In this document: in pieces, positions 1-6,463 of the stretch
Numbering within the stretch: the stretch's first letter is position 1
Layout: every line of letters starts with the position of its first letter
Program-made: the position numbers and the translations under genes
Assembly: GCA_027311205.1 (NCBI GenBank)
Contig: DAICZI010000059.1
Location: forward strand, 1 to 8,074
DNA length: 8,074 nt
Origin: Beijerinckiaceae bacterium
GTDB lineage: Bacteria > Pseudomonadota > Alphaproteobacteria > Rhizobiales > Beijerinckiaceae
Reading direction: 5' to 3'
The notes under the pieces: generated by a model
The model's input: the letters and a program-made list of their open reading frames with translations, nothing else
The model's database searches: none
What the model was told of the DNA's origin: nothing

Positions 1-765
1 GTTCATCTTCAGGCCGACCTTGGCCTCGGCTTCGAGCGCGCCCTGGAGCAACAGCGCGAGTTGCTCAATCTTGCGCCGCTTCCAGGCATCTTTCCAAGCG
101 CCGTGGTTGGCGATGAGCCGCGGCGTGGAGGCCAGCAGCGTCTCGACGATGCGCCCGACGCGCCCGGTGAGCCGCAAGGGCGCATCCGTCACGGCAAAGC
201 ACAGGCACTCCTCGTCAACGCCCGTGACGGGGCGATGATTGACCTGCGGGTTAGCAAAAGCCAGATCGCCCATCCTGTAGGTGCCGAGACTGTCCGAAAA
301 CGAGCCGCGCAGCACCAGCGTCACTTCAATGCCATCATGGGTGTGGAGCGGAATTCTGCGACCTGGCTGAATTTTATAGAGCGTGGCTTCGCCACCCGCT
401 TCGCGCGTCACAACATGGCTTTTGATGCCTGGAAGCAGGAAGCGCCACCGCACAGCCTCCGCATCAAAGCCCAGATATGCCCGCAAGGGCGGGGGGAACA
501 CTGCTTTGTTGCCTGTGTGCGGCGCCACGGGAGCCGGGGAAGCGAAAATTCTGTCCAGCTGCGCGTCACGATGCGCGTCTGTTGCCACTGCCGCGCCCTC
601 CATCAGCGCGCCCATTTCATCATCGAGCGCCGCCACAAAAGCGCGGTTGTCGGCTTTCAGACTCAAGTGCGCTGCCACCAGAGCCTGAAAGGCCGGTGAC
701 AGGTTTCCCGCCGCGTACGAGGCCAGCAGCGCGTCGCGCGGTGTGGTTGACATATCGGAAATCAC
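1..765 (-). CDS. ChrR-like anti-sigma/cupin protein fused in frame to a HisG C-terminal segment (partial, C-terminus outside window)
   Basis: The first 200 or so residues read as a ChrR-type anti-sigma factor. ChrR holds the ECF sigma factor RpoE in the cytoplasm and releases it under singlet oxygen. Numbering from the GTG at 765, the helical anti-sigma domain spans about residues 10-50 (ASYAAGNLSP...). A cupin domain follows at about 115-195, with metal-ligand candidates H141, H143, E147 and H177 and a CLC pair at 187/189. From memory these are the same positions as in Rhodobacter sphaeroides ChrR. The zinc cysteines of the anti-sigma domain are missing: after H33 the expected HxxxCxxC has Lys37 and Asn40. 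ChrR proteins normally end near residue 213. Here the frame continues from about residue 205 into PRLIANHGAW, WKRRKIEQLALLLQGAL and VGLKMN, which I recognise as the end of the catalytic part and start of the regulatory domain of long-form HisG. There is no stop before the window edge. I chose GTG at 765 because GAGAGG lies 6 bases upstream; ATG at 753 is the alternative. No rpoE gene is adjacent. The cupin call is secure. The HisG call rests on motif recognition. Confidence 0.8.
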   Translation of the reverse strand, partial: MISDMSTTPRDALLASYAAGNLSPAFQALVAAHLSLKADNRAFVAALDDEMGALMEGAAVATDAHRDAQLDRIFASPAPVAPHTGNKAVFPPPLRAYLGFDAEAVRWRFLLPGIKSHVVTREAGGEATLYKIQPGRRIPLHTHDGIEVTLVLRGSFSDSLGTYRMGDLAFANPQVNHRPVTGVDEECLCFAVTDAPLRLTGRVGRIVETLLASTPRLIANHGAWKDAWKRRKIEQLALLLQGALEAEAKVGLKMN

Positions 766-771
766 AAATAG

Positions 772-777
772 CCTCTC
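772..777 (-). promoter_or_regulatory. Ribosome-binding site deciding the GTG start of the cupin gene
   Basis: On the minus strand GAGAGG sits 6 bases before GTG at 765. The ATG at 753 has no comparable purine run at a suitable distance. This favours a protein four residues longer than the ATG-initiated reading. Confidence 0.55.
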
Positions 778-788
778 AGTTTAGATCT

Positions 789-816
789 CCTACGCATATA
801 GGGGCAGCTTGGATCA
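789..816 (-). promoter_or_regulatory. Candidate RpoE (ECF11)-type promoter for the ChrR-like gene
   Basis: On the minus strand TGATCC (816-811) is followed after 16 bases by CGTAGG (794-789). From memory, TGATCC is the -35 element of promoters used by the RpoE that is controlled by ChrR, and CGTA is a usual ECF -10 core. The predicted start near 780-783 would give a leader of about 15-18 bases holding the GAGAGG ribosome-binding site. The position therefore fits a functional promoter. The match is short and was judged by eye. Confidence 0.5.
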
Positions 817-819
817 CTT

Positions 820-845
820 GGCGCTTGATTAACTTGGCCAGCGCC
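820..845. other. Small inverted repeat between the ABC-F gene and the cupin gene
   Basis: GGCGCT at 820-825 and AGCGCC at 840-845 form a 6-base-pair stem with a 14-base loop, just after the ancestral end of the ABC-F gene (864). No T-run follows on the minus strand, so it is at best a weak terminator. It also ends next to the candidate -35 box at 811-816. Confidence 0.25.
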
Positions 846-863
846 TGAAACTCACCTCGCCCT

Positions 864-962
864 TCAACGTCCCGCCCGCGCCTCGATTTCGTCATTCAGG
901 GTCAGCCATTCATGCTCGCATCTGGCCAGCGCTGCGGCAAGGTCGGCCCTTTGGCTGGCGAG
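864..962 (-). pseudogene. Stranded 3' end of the ABC-F gene, beyond a premature stop
   Basis: Reading on in the same frame past the TAA at 963-965 gives 32 sense codons (LASQRADLAAAL, then EHEWLTLNDEIEA and a short tail) and then a TGA at 864-866. This is the charged helical tail expected at the C-terminus of ABC-F proteins of this type, so these codons probably belonged to the gene. Because the frame is unchanged, a single substitution explains the break (for example GAA or CAA to TAA) and no insertion or deletion is needed. With the tail the protein would be about 629 residues. Confidence 0.7.
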
Positions 963-2753
963 TTAGACGGCGCTTCGGGCCTGCGTCCTTTCGCGTGGCG
1001 TATAAGTTTGCGGTTCGGCCAGCACCGCATCGACCTTGGCCAAAAGCGCCGTGAATTTCTCGATGCGGGCCAGCACCGCGTCACTGGCGCGGCGCAACTC
1101 ATTGAGCCCGCGCGTTTTGGCCGCAGGCAGTGCCGCGACCTTGCCATTTGCGGCCTCGCTTTGGCGACGGTCGCTCGCAACGGCTTTCGGCGGCGGTGTG
1201 CCGAGCACGCGGCGGCGGTAATCGCCGATGTCGCCCTCAAACGCGCTGACGCTGCCATCTTCCACCAGCCACAGCCGCTCGGCGCAGGCTTCCAGCAGAA
1301 AGCTGTCATGGGAAATCAGGATCACCGCGCCCTGAAATTCATTGATGGCTTCAGCCAGTGCGGCGCGGCTGTCAATATCAAGGTGGTTGGTCGGCTCGTC
1401 GAGAATGAGCAGGTGCGGGCCATGAAAGGTGGCGAGCCCCAGCAGCAACCGCGCCTTCTCGCCGCCCGACAACAGCTCGATACGGGTATTGGCCCGCACA
1501 TTGGCAAAACCGAGGCGCGCTGCCGCACCGCGGGTTTTGGCCTCGCCCGCGCCGGGCATCAGCCGGGCCATAACCTGATGCGGGGTGTCGCTCGCATCAA
1601 GATCATCCATCTGGTGCTGGGCAAAAAATCCGGCGCTGAGCCGCGCCGCCCGGCGCAAGTTGCCACCCATGGGCTCCATGCGCCCGGCCAGCAGGCGCGC
1701 GAAGGTTGATTTGCCATTGCCATTGGCGCCAAGCAGCCCGATCCGGTCATCGGGTTGCAGTGACAGGTTCAGGCCCTTCAGCACCGCCTTGCCATCATAG
1801 CCAACGCTGACGTCCTCCATCACCAGCATGGGCGGAGCCAGCGGCTTTTCGGGCGAGGGGAAATGAAAGGCGATGACGTCGGTTTCATCGTCAGCGGCAA
1901 TGTCCTGCATTTTGGCGAGCATTTTCAGGCGGGATTGCGCCTGGCGAGCCTTGGTCGCCGACGCGCGGAAGCGATCGACAAAGGCCTGCAAATGGGCGCG
2001 ATGCGCATCCTGCTTTTTCACCGCCTTGGCGTTCAGGCGTCGCGCTTCAGCGCGCTGGTGGGCAAAGGAGGTGTAATTGCCAGTCCATAATTTCAGCTTG
2101 GCGTTTTCCAGATGCAAAATGTGGGTTGTGACATCATCAAGCAATTCGCGGTCGTGGCTGATCAGCAGCACGGTCGCGGGATAAGAGCGCAGATGCTCGG
2201 TCAGCCAGAGCGTGCCTTCAAGATCGAGATAATTGGTCGGCTCATCGAGCAGCAGCATGTCCGGCTTGACGAACAGCACCGCCGCCAGCGCCACGCGCAT
2301 CCGCCAGCCGCCTGAAAAACTCGACAGTGGGCGTTGCTGGGCAGCTTCATCAAAGCCGAGCCCGGCCAGAATCGTGGCGGCGCGCGCCGGGGCGCTATGG
2401 GCGTCAATATCAGCAAGCCTTGTGTGAATGGCCGCAATATCGGTGCCTGCGTCGTGCTTTTCTGCCGCAGCCAGAAGCTCGGCGCGCTCGGTGTCGGCTT
2501 CGAGCACGAAATCAATCAGGCTCTGTGGCCCGCCCGGCGCTTCCTGCTCGACGCGGCCTATCCGCGCCAGGCGCGGCAGGTTGATCTCGCCGGTCTCTGG
2601 CGAAAGTTCGCCGCAGACCAGCCGGACCAGCGTGGTTTTGCCAGTGCCATTGCGCCCGACAAACCCAATGCGGCCACGCGGGGGCAGGGCAGCGCCGGCC
2701 ATGTCAAAAAGCAGGCGGGAACCCAGCCTGAAGGTCAATTGCTCGATGTTCAT
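963..2753 (-). CDS. ABC-F family ATPase (ribosome-associated), C-terminally truncated
   Basis: This soluble protein has two ATP-binding cassettes and no membrane segment, as in ABC-F translation factors that bind the ribosomal E site and act on stalled or early elongation complexes. Counting from ATG at 2753, cassette 1 has Walker A GRNGTGKT (33-40), signature SFSGGW (145-150) and Walker B LLLDEPTNYLD (167-177). A charged linker with many Arg, Lys and Gln follows at about 228-285, corresponding to the P-site tRNA-interaction region. Cassette 2 has GANGNGKST (342-350), LLSGGEKARLLL (428-439) and LLILDEPTNHLD (448-459). The tail from about 540 is helical and stops abruptly at residue 596 at a TAA. 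The core is complete, so ATPase function may survive. The frame is open upstream to an ATG at 2936, but the first 60 residues of that reading look non-homologous, and family members begin close to MNIEQLTFRL. ATG at 2756 is equally possible. Which ABC-F subgroup it belongs to (Uup-, YheS- or other-like) is not settled here. Confidence 0.9.
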   Translation of the reverse strand: MNIEQLTFRLGSRLLFDMAGAALPPRGRIGFVGRNGTGKTTLVRLVCGELSPETGEINLPRLARIGRVEQEAPGGPQSLIDFVLEADTERAELLAAAEKHDAGTDIAAIHTRLADIDAHSAPARAATILAGLGFDEAAQQRPLSSFSGGWRMRVALAAVLFVKPDMLLLDEPTNYLDLEGTLWLTEHLRSYPATVLLISHDRELLDDVTTHILHLENAKLKLWTGNYTSFAHQRAEARRLNAKAVKKQDAHRAHLQAFVDRFRASATKARQAQSRLKMLAKMQDIAADDETDVIAFHFPSPEKPLAPPMLVMEDVSVGYDGKAVLKGLNLSLQPDDRIGLLGANGNGKSTFARLLAGRMEPMGGNLRRAARLSAGFFAQHQMDDLDASDTPHQVMARLMPGAGEAKTRGAAARLGFANVRANTRIELLSGGEKARLLLGLATFHGPHLLILDEPTNHLDIDSRAALAEAINEFQGAVILISHDSFLLEACAERLWLVEDGSVSAFEGDIGDYRRRVLGTPPPKAVASDRRQSEAANGKVAALPAAKTRGLNELRRASDAVLARIEKFTALLAKVDAVLAEPQTYTPRERTQARSAV

Positions 2754-2756
2754 CAT

Positions 2757-3138
2757 GATGGCATGTCTAATGGCGAAACAATCGCCCGCGCGCAAGCCAT
2801 GCGGCTTCGGCGGGCCGGGACGCGAGCCGATCTGGCGCGCCAATTCGCCGCGCCTGAGGCAGGAGGCAGTCCCCGCGAACCGGCCTCGTCGCCGGAAGAT
2901 CATGCGCAAAGGCATCAACAGCCGTTCACGCAGCATATTTTCACGTGCAGTCTGGTTTCATTCCAGGTTTACGCGCGCTCTGCCGCACGATCGCAACAGT
3001 TTGGAATGATTCCGATCTTGACCGCGCCTCTGGACTTTACATCACGGCGTCCTTAGACATTTGGCTGAATTTTAATCCATAGCAGTGCGAGGGCTGAGAT
3101 AGTCCTTTCTAGCCAAGGGATCTGGGACTATCAGAAGC
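2757..3138. other. Divergent intergenic region without a supported gene (382 bases)
   Basis: This lies between the ABC-F start (minus) and the NRAMP-like start (plus), so it should hold promoters for both. No open frame here looks like a protein. Visible elements are a GC-rich hairpin in the ABC-F leader (GGCGCG 2834-2839 with CGCGCC 2849-2854, 9-base loop, no T-run), a short perfect inverted repeat GGAATGATTCC at 3003-3013, and a stronger inverted repeat just before the NRAMP-like start (separate entry). A TTGACC at 3018-3023 has no convincing -10 box at the right distance. Confidence 0.6.
3098..3132. promoter_or_regulatory. Perfect 8-base inverted repeat just upstream of the NRAMP-like gene
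   Basis: GATAGTCC (3098-3105) and GGACTATC (3125-3132) are exact reverse complements separated by 19 bases, and the right arm ends 6 bases before the ATG at 3139. The loop holds a purine run, AAGGGA (3115-3120). As RNA, the structure would place the start region next to a stem. As DNA, it could be an operator. No Mur-, MntR- or Mn-riboswitch consensus was recognised. Confidence 0.4.
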
Positions 3139-4395
3139 ATGAACGATCATCCGGCGGTTGCACGGCGCTCGCGTGTGAGCCTGTCGATTTTGATGCGCGT
3201 CGCGGGCCCTGGCCTCGTCGTCATGCTGGCCGATACAGACGCCGGCAGTGTCGTCACGGCGGCGCAGAGCGGCGCGCAATGGGGCTACCGGCTGCTGGCG
3301 CTGCAATTTGCGCTGATCCCGATTCTTTACGTGGTGCAGGAACTTACCGTCCGGCTGGGCACGGTGACCGGCAAAGGCCATGCGGCGTTGATTGCCGAAC
3401 ATTTTGGCAAGGCCTGGGCCTGGGTCTCGGTCATCACGCTCGGCGTGGCCTGCGTTGGGGCGCTGCTGACCGAACTTTCCGGGCTTGCGGGCGTCGGCCT
3501 GCTTTATGGCGTTCCCACCAGCCTCAGCATGGTGCTGGTGGTCGGGGCGCTCATCATCATGGCGGTAACCGGCTCCTATCGCTCGGTCGAGCGCATCGCC
3601 ATGGCGATCGGGGCCTTTGAACTGGCGTTCCTGGGTGTGGCTCTGGTGGCGCATCCCGGCATGAGCGTGCTCGTGCACCAAACCATCAGCATTCCGGCGA
3701 CCAATCCGCAATATCTCTATCTCGTTGCCGCCAACATTGGCGCGGTGATCATGCCGTGGATGGTATTTTTCCAGCAATCGGCGGTCGTCGAGAAGGGCCT
3801 TGACCCGGATGATCTGCCCGCCGCGCGCTTCGACACGGCGGTGGGCGCGGTGGTGACGCAAGTCATTATGGCGGCCATTCTGATTGCGGCCGCGGCGGCG
3901 CTGAGCACGGGCAAGGCCGATGGCACCGGACCGGCCCTGAATACCGTGCAGGACATTGCGGGCGCGATCACGCCGGTTCTGGGCGCGACCTGGGGCAAGC
4001 TCGCCTTTGCGCTGGGTGTGTCAGGCTGCGCCATCACGGCGGCGATTGTGGTGACGCTGACGGCGGCCCGCACCTTTGGCGAGGTGATGGGCGTGCGCCA
4101 TTCGCTGAATGACCACCCGCGCGAAGCGCCGCTGTTTTACACGATTTTTTCAGGTGCGCTGGTTCTGGCGGCGCTGGTCGTGACGTCGGGCGTCAATCTC
4201 GTCAGCCTGTCGATCGGCGTGCAGGTCATGAATGCGCTGATGCTGCCTTTCGTGCTGGGCTTTTTGTATTTCCTGGCCCGCCGCCTGCCAGAGCCTTGGC
4301 GGTTGCAGGGGCAGCGTGGCACCATTGTTGCCGCGATCATTCTGGTGACAACGATTTTTGCGGTCTATGCTTCGGTGATGGGCATCTGGAGCTAG
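3139..4395 (+). CDS. NRAMP-superfamily divalent-metal transporter-like membrane protein
   Basis: This is a 418-residue, strongly hydrophobic inner-membrane protein with about 11 likely membrane segments. NRAMP family members carry Mn, Fe or other divalent metals with protons. The family is recognised from the first segment, GPGLVVMLADTDAGSVVTAA (about 23-42), and the sixth, IGAVIMPWMVFFQQSAVVEK (200-219). In canonical members the first motif is DPGN and the sixth is MPHN. Here they read DTDAG (32-36) and MPWM (205-208), so the metal-binding residues differ and the substrate should not be assumed to be manganese. Asp32 or Asp34 could still bind a cation. The gene stands alone, divergent from the ABC-F gene and 71 bases ahead of ndk. 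ATG at 3139 is the first good start and the hydrophobic core begins at about residue 13, but the ribosome-binding site is weak. The family call is firm and the substrate is unknown. Confidence 0.82.
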   Translation: MNDHPAVARRSRVSLSILMRVAGPGLVVMLADTDAGSVVTAAQSGAQWGYRLLALQFALIPILYVVQELTVRLGTVTGKGHAALIAEHFGKAWAWVSVITLGVACVGALLTELSGLAGVGLLYGVPTSLSMVLVVGALIIMAVTGSYRSVERIAMAIGAFELAFLGVALVAHPGMSVLVHQTISIPATNPQYLYLVAANIGAVIMPWMVFFQQSAVVEKGLDPDDLPAARFDTAVGAVVTQVIMAAILIAAAAALSTGKADGTGPALNTVQDIAGAITPVLGATWGKLAFALGVSGCAITAAIVVTLTAARTFGEVMGVRHSLNDHPREAPLFYTIFSGALVLAALVVTSGVNLVSLSIGVQVMNALMLPFVLGFLYFLARRLPEPWRLQGQRGTIVAAIILVTTIFAVYASVMGIWS

Positions 4396-4399
4396 GCAC

Positions 4400-4428
4400 T
4401 TGCCCAAGGTTCGGCCGCACTTTATAGA
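4400..4428 (+). promoter_or_regulatory. Sigma-70-like promoter for ndk
   Basis: TTGCCC (4400-4405) and TATAGA (4423-4428) are separated by exactly 17 bases in the 71-base gap before ndk. Transcription would begin near 4435, giving a leader of about 32 bases with GGAAAG (4451-4456) as ribosome-binding site, 10 bases before the ATG. The -35 box begins 5 bases after the transporter stop codon, so ndk can be transcribed on its own. Confidence 0.6.
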
Positions 4429-4466
4429 ACCGGCAACGTTCCCCAAAACTGGAAAGATTTTCTGAC

Positions 4467-4889
4467 ATGGCCCTGCAACGTACGTTTTCGATCCTCAAGC
4501 CCGATGTGACCCGCCGCAATCTCACCGGCGCGGTCAATGCCAAGATCGAGGCTGCTGGCCTGCGGATCGTCGCGCAAAAGCGGGTTCATATGTCGCTTGC
4601 CGAAGCCGAGACCTTTTATGGCGTGCACCGGGCGCGCCCGTTCTTTGGCGAACTCACCCAGATGATGAGCGCCGCGCCGGTCGTGGTTCAGGTGCTGGAA
4701 GGTGACAATGCCATTGCCCGCTACCGCGATGTGATGGGTGCCACCAACCCGGCCAATGCGGTGCCGGGCACAATTCGCAAGGAGTTTGCCTTGTCGATGG
4801 GCGAGAACTCGGTGCATGGCTCCGATGCGCCGGAAACCGCTGCGGTTGAAATCGCCCAGTTTTTCGCTGGCAACGAAATCGTCGGCTGA
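4467..4889 (+). CDS. ndk: Nucleoside diphosphate kinase
   Basis: The enzyme moves the terminal phosphate of ATP to other nucleoside diphosphates through a phosphohistidine and balances NTP and dNTP pools in the cytoplasm. The 140-residue length is the usual bacterial one and the family sequence is intact throughout. The start is RTFSILKPD, with the nucleotide-binding lysine at residue 11. The Kpn-loop region [12 protein letters not shown] follows, then [17 protein letters not shown] and IRKEFALS. The catalytic histidine lies in [12 protein letters not shown] near residues 114-125. The end, GNEIVG, matches the normal C-terminus. The start is supported by GGAAAG upstream and by agreement of [12 protein letters not shown] with family N-termini. 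It has its own promoter and ends one base from the end of the convergent gene to its right. Confidence 0.97.
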   Translation: MALQRTFSILKPDVTRRNLTGAVNAKIEAAGLRIVAQKRVHMSLAEAETFYGVHRARPFFGELTQMMSAAPVVVQVLEGDNAIARYRDVMGATNPANAVPGTIRKEFALSMGENSVHGSDAPETAAVEIAQFFAGNEIVG

Positions 4890-4890
4890 A

Positions 4891-6288
4891 TCACTGGGTC
4901 AGTCGCGGTTCGGTCTGCGTGGCCGTGTCGAACAGGCGCTGCATGGCATTCATGATGTCCTGCGGCGCACTCGCCGTCAGCGCAAAAGCCGGGCTTGAGG
5001 CGCAAGCCTGCATATTGCTGGTTGTCGAGCCGAGCAGCGTGGAATTGATGTAGTTGTAACGCAGGGCTCCCGACTGGCCTGCTACCATATCGGCGGGATT
5101 GATCAGATAGGCTGTCTCCAGCGTCATCATGTTGACGCCGGCTGCCTTGATCGGGCTGCATTGGCTTGGATCGAGACCTTCAAGATCCATGACACTATTG
5201 CTTACGGGATCGGGAATGGCATTCGGACTGAAAGGGACGAAGGTCGGGCTGATGATCCAGGTGGAAGGCGATTGATTGTCGGTGCTGTTGCTGATCGCGT
5301 CTGTGGCCAGAATGGCGAAAACCTGTGGTGAGGCGGCGCTGCTGCCATTGCCTGCTACCGGGTCACCGGAACTGATCTTTTCTTGCAGTTGTTGCAGTGC
5401 CGTTGCCGCATTGGTGCCCGCATCGTAGCCCTGCAGCGTCATGCCGTTGGCAGCAGTGATGACATCGCCAATGTTGGACGTGATGTCCTGCAGCGTCGTG
5501 AAGCCGGTCGCAAAGGAATAAAGTCCCATGCGAATAACCAGCGGGCCGGTAGAATTCAGGCTTTGAGCGCTGTTGGCAATTTGCAGCACGGCATTCTTGA
5601 CGATATCAAAACGCAATGTCGCGCCAGCATTATGGGCTACAGTATCGGTGCCAACCGCATGGCAGGCCACAGAACAAGTGCCGCTACCGCCATCCATGCC
5701 GGAGGTTGAATCCATCAGGTTGATATCGTTTGTCGTCGCGCCAATGCCCATGGACGCGGACGCATCGACAAGTACATAAATATCAATGTAGCGCGGTGCC
5801 GCTCCGGCTGCCTGGGAGGTAGCTGCGGCCTTGATATGAACGGGCAGCGATGCAAAGCCAAGCAAGGCGCCGAAGGGCAGGGAATATTGCGCGGTCGTCG
5901 TAAGGCTGGCCGTGTACACACCCGATGCTTCCGTCACGCTGATAACGGGCGGTGCCACAACCGTACCGGAAGGCATGGTGCCGCCTTTGAACATATTCTG
6001 GGCGATGGTGGTGCTGGCGGCTATTTGCGTTGCGGTAGAGGCGCCAGCTTGCATGGCGTTTCGCGAAACGGCGGCGAGCACGGCGGAATCTGCATCGCCG
6101 ATAAGCTCGGAGCGGGCGGCGACCATTCCAGCAAAGGAAATTGCCACCCCGAACATCAACGCCGCAGCAGTGCCAAACACGGCGAAGAGAATGGCAAAAT
6201 TGCCGCCTTCGTGATGCAAAAAGCTCTCACGCGAGCGCCGGTGGGTTAAATCAACCCTAAAAAATGCACAAAAAGGCCTGTTTAGCAT
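4891..6288 (-). CDS. TadG-like pilus-assembly protein with von Willebrand A domain
   Basis: This is a 465-residue protein. A cytoplasmic N-terminus rich in Arg and His leads to the hallmark HHEGGNFAILFAVFGTAAAL (25-44) and one membrane segment (about 30-56), as in TadE/TadG-like proteins of the Tad (Flp pilus) secretion system. The rest is probably periplasmic. A von Willebrand A domain starts near 167 (YIDIYVLVDASASMG). Its metal-ion site is visible as D175, S177 and S179, with T292 (GTNAATAL) and D330 (ILATD) as the likely remaining ligands. Four cysteines (C205, C209, C377, C429) could form disulfides. The pattern CSVACH resembles inserts seen in this family and is not taken as a haem site. 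In known systems TadG helps anchor or assemble Flp pili. No other tad gene is in the window, so it is an isolated locus here. The start is the ATG at 6288, without a clear ribosome-binding site; a shorter protein is possible. Confidence 0.85.
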   Translation of the reverse strand: MLNRPFCAFFRVDLTHRRSRESFLHHEGGNFAILFAVFGTAAALMFGVAISFAGMVAARSELIGDADSAVLAAVSRNAMQAGASTATQIAASTTIAQNMFKGGTMPSGTVVAPPVISVTEASGVYTASLTTTAQYSLPFGALLGFASLPVHIKAAATSQAAGAAPRYIDIYVLVDASASMGIGATTNDINLMDSTSGMDGGSGTCSVACHAVGTDTVAHNAGATLRFDIVKNAVLQIANSAQSLNSTGPLVIRMGLYSFATGFTTLQDITSNIGDVITAANGMTLQGYDAGTNAATALQQLQEKISSGDPVAGNGSSAASPQVFAILATDAISNSTDNQSPSTWIISPTFVPFSPNAIPDPVSNSVMDLEGLDPSQCSPIKAAGVNMMTLETAYLINPADMVAGQSGALRYNYINSTLLGSTTSNMQACASSPAFALTASAPQDIMNAMQRLFDTATQTEPRLTQ

Positions 6289-6463
6289 TGCAATCGCAGC
6301 CCGCTTTCGCGTTTCAGTTGTAAGACCGCACCCTTTTTTCGATTGGAGGGGTATGCCAGCGCTTCAAATGTAAATTTTGTGAAAAGCCGTTCTGCCGGTA
6401 AGCGGCAAATCGCGCTAAACAACACTGAGGCACAGGCTTTCTGTAAGACAGAGTGAATCAATC

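Noticed and set aside
61..699. Plus-strand open frames across the cupin gene
   Set aside because: They have no family resemblance, whereas the minus strand shows ChrR cupin ligands in order.
902..1309. A 135-codon minus-strand frame overlapping the end of the ABC-F gene, considered as evidence of a frameshift
   Set aside because: The conserved ABC-F tail lies in the original frame beyond the TAA, not in this frame. The break is a nonsense change and this frame is a by-product of high GC.
2833..2842. TGGCGCGCCA palindrome as an operator or attachment site
   Set aside because: A single GC-only palindrome is expected by chance at this base composition and no second copy was seen.
2754..2936. 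N-terminal extension of the ABC-F protein from ATG 2936
   Set aside because: The 60 extra residues are Arg/Gly-rich and unlike ABC-F N-termini, which begin about 30 residues before the first Walker A motif. They are more likely leader DNA.
3018..3046. TTGACC as -35 box of a promoter for the NRAMP-like gene
   Set aside because: No acceptable -10 hexamer is found 16-18 bases downstream.
3109..3861. 250-codon open frame antisense to the NRAMP-like gene
   Set aside because: His/Arg/Asp-rich composition without domains, typical of the antisense frame of a GC-rich hydrophobic gene. The plus-strand protein has clear family motifs.
5659..5676. CSVACH in the TadG-like protein as a CxxxCH c-type haem site
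   Set aside because: Cysteines in a similar pattern occur in inserts of von Willebrand-containing TadG proteins. There is no other cytochrome feature here, so a disulfide is more likely.
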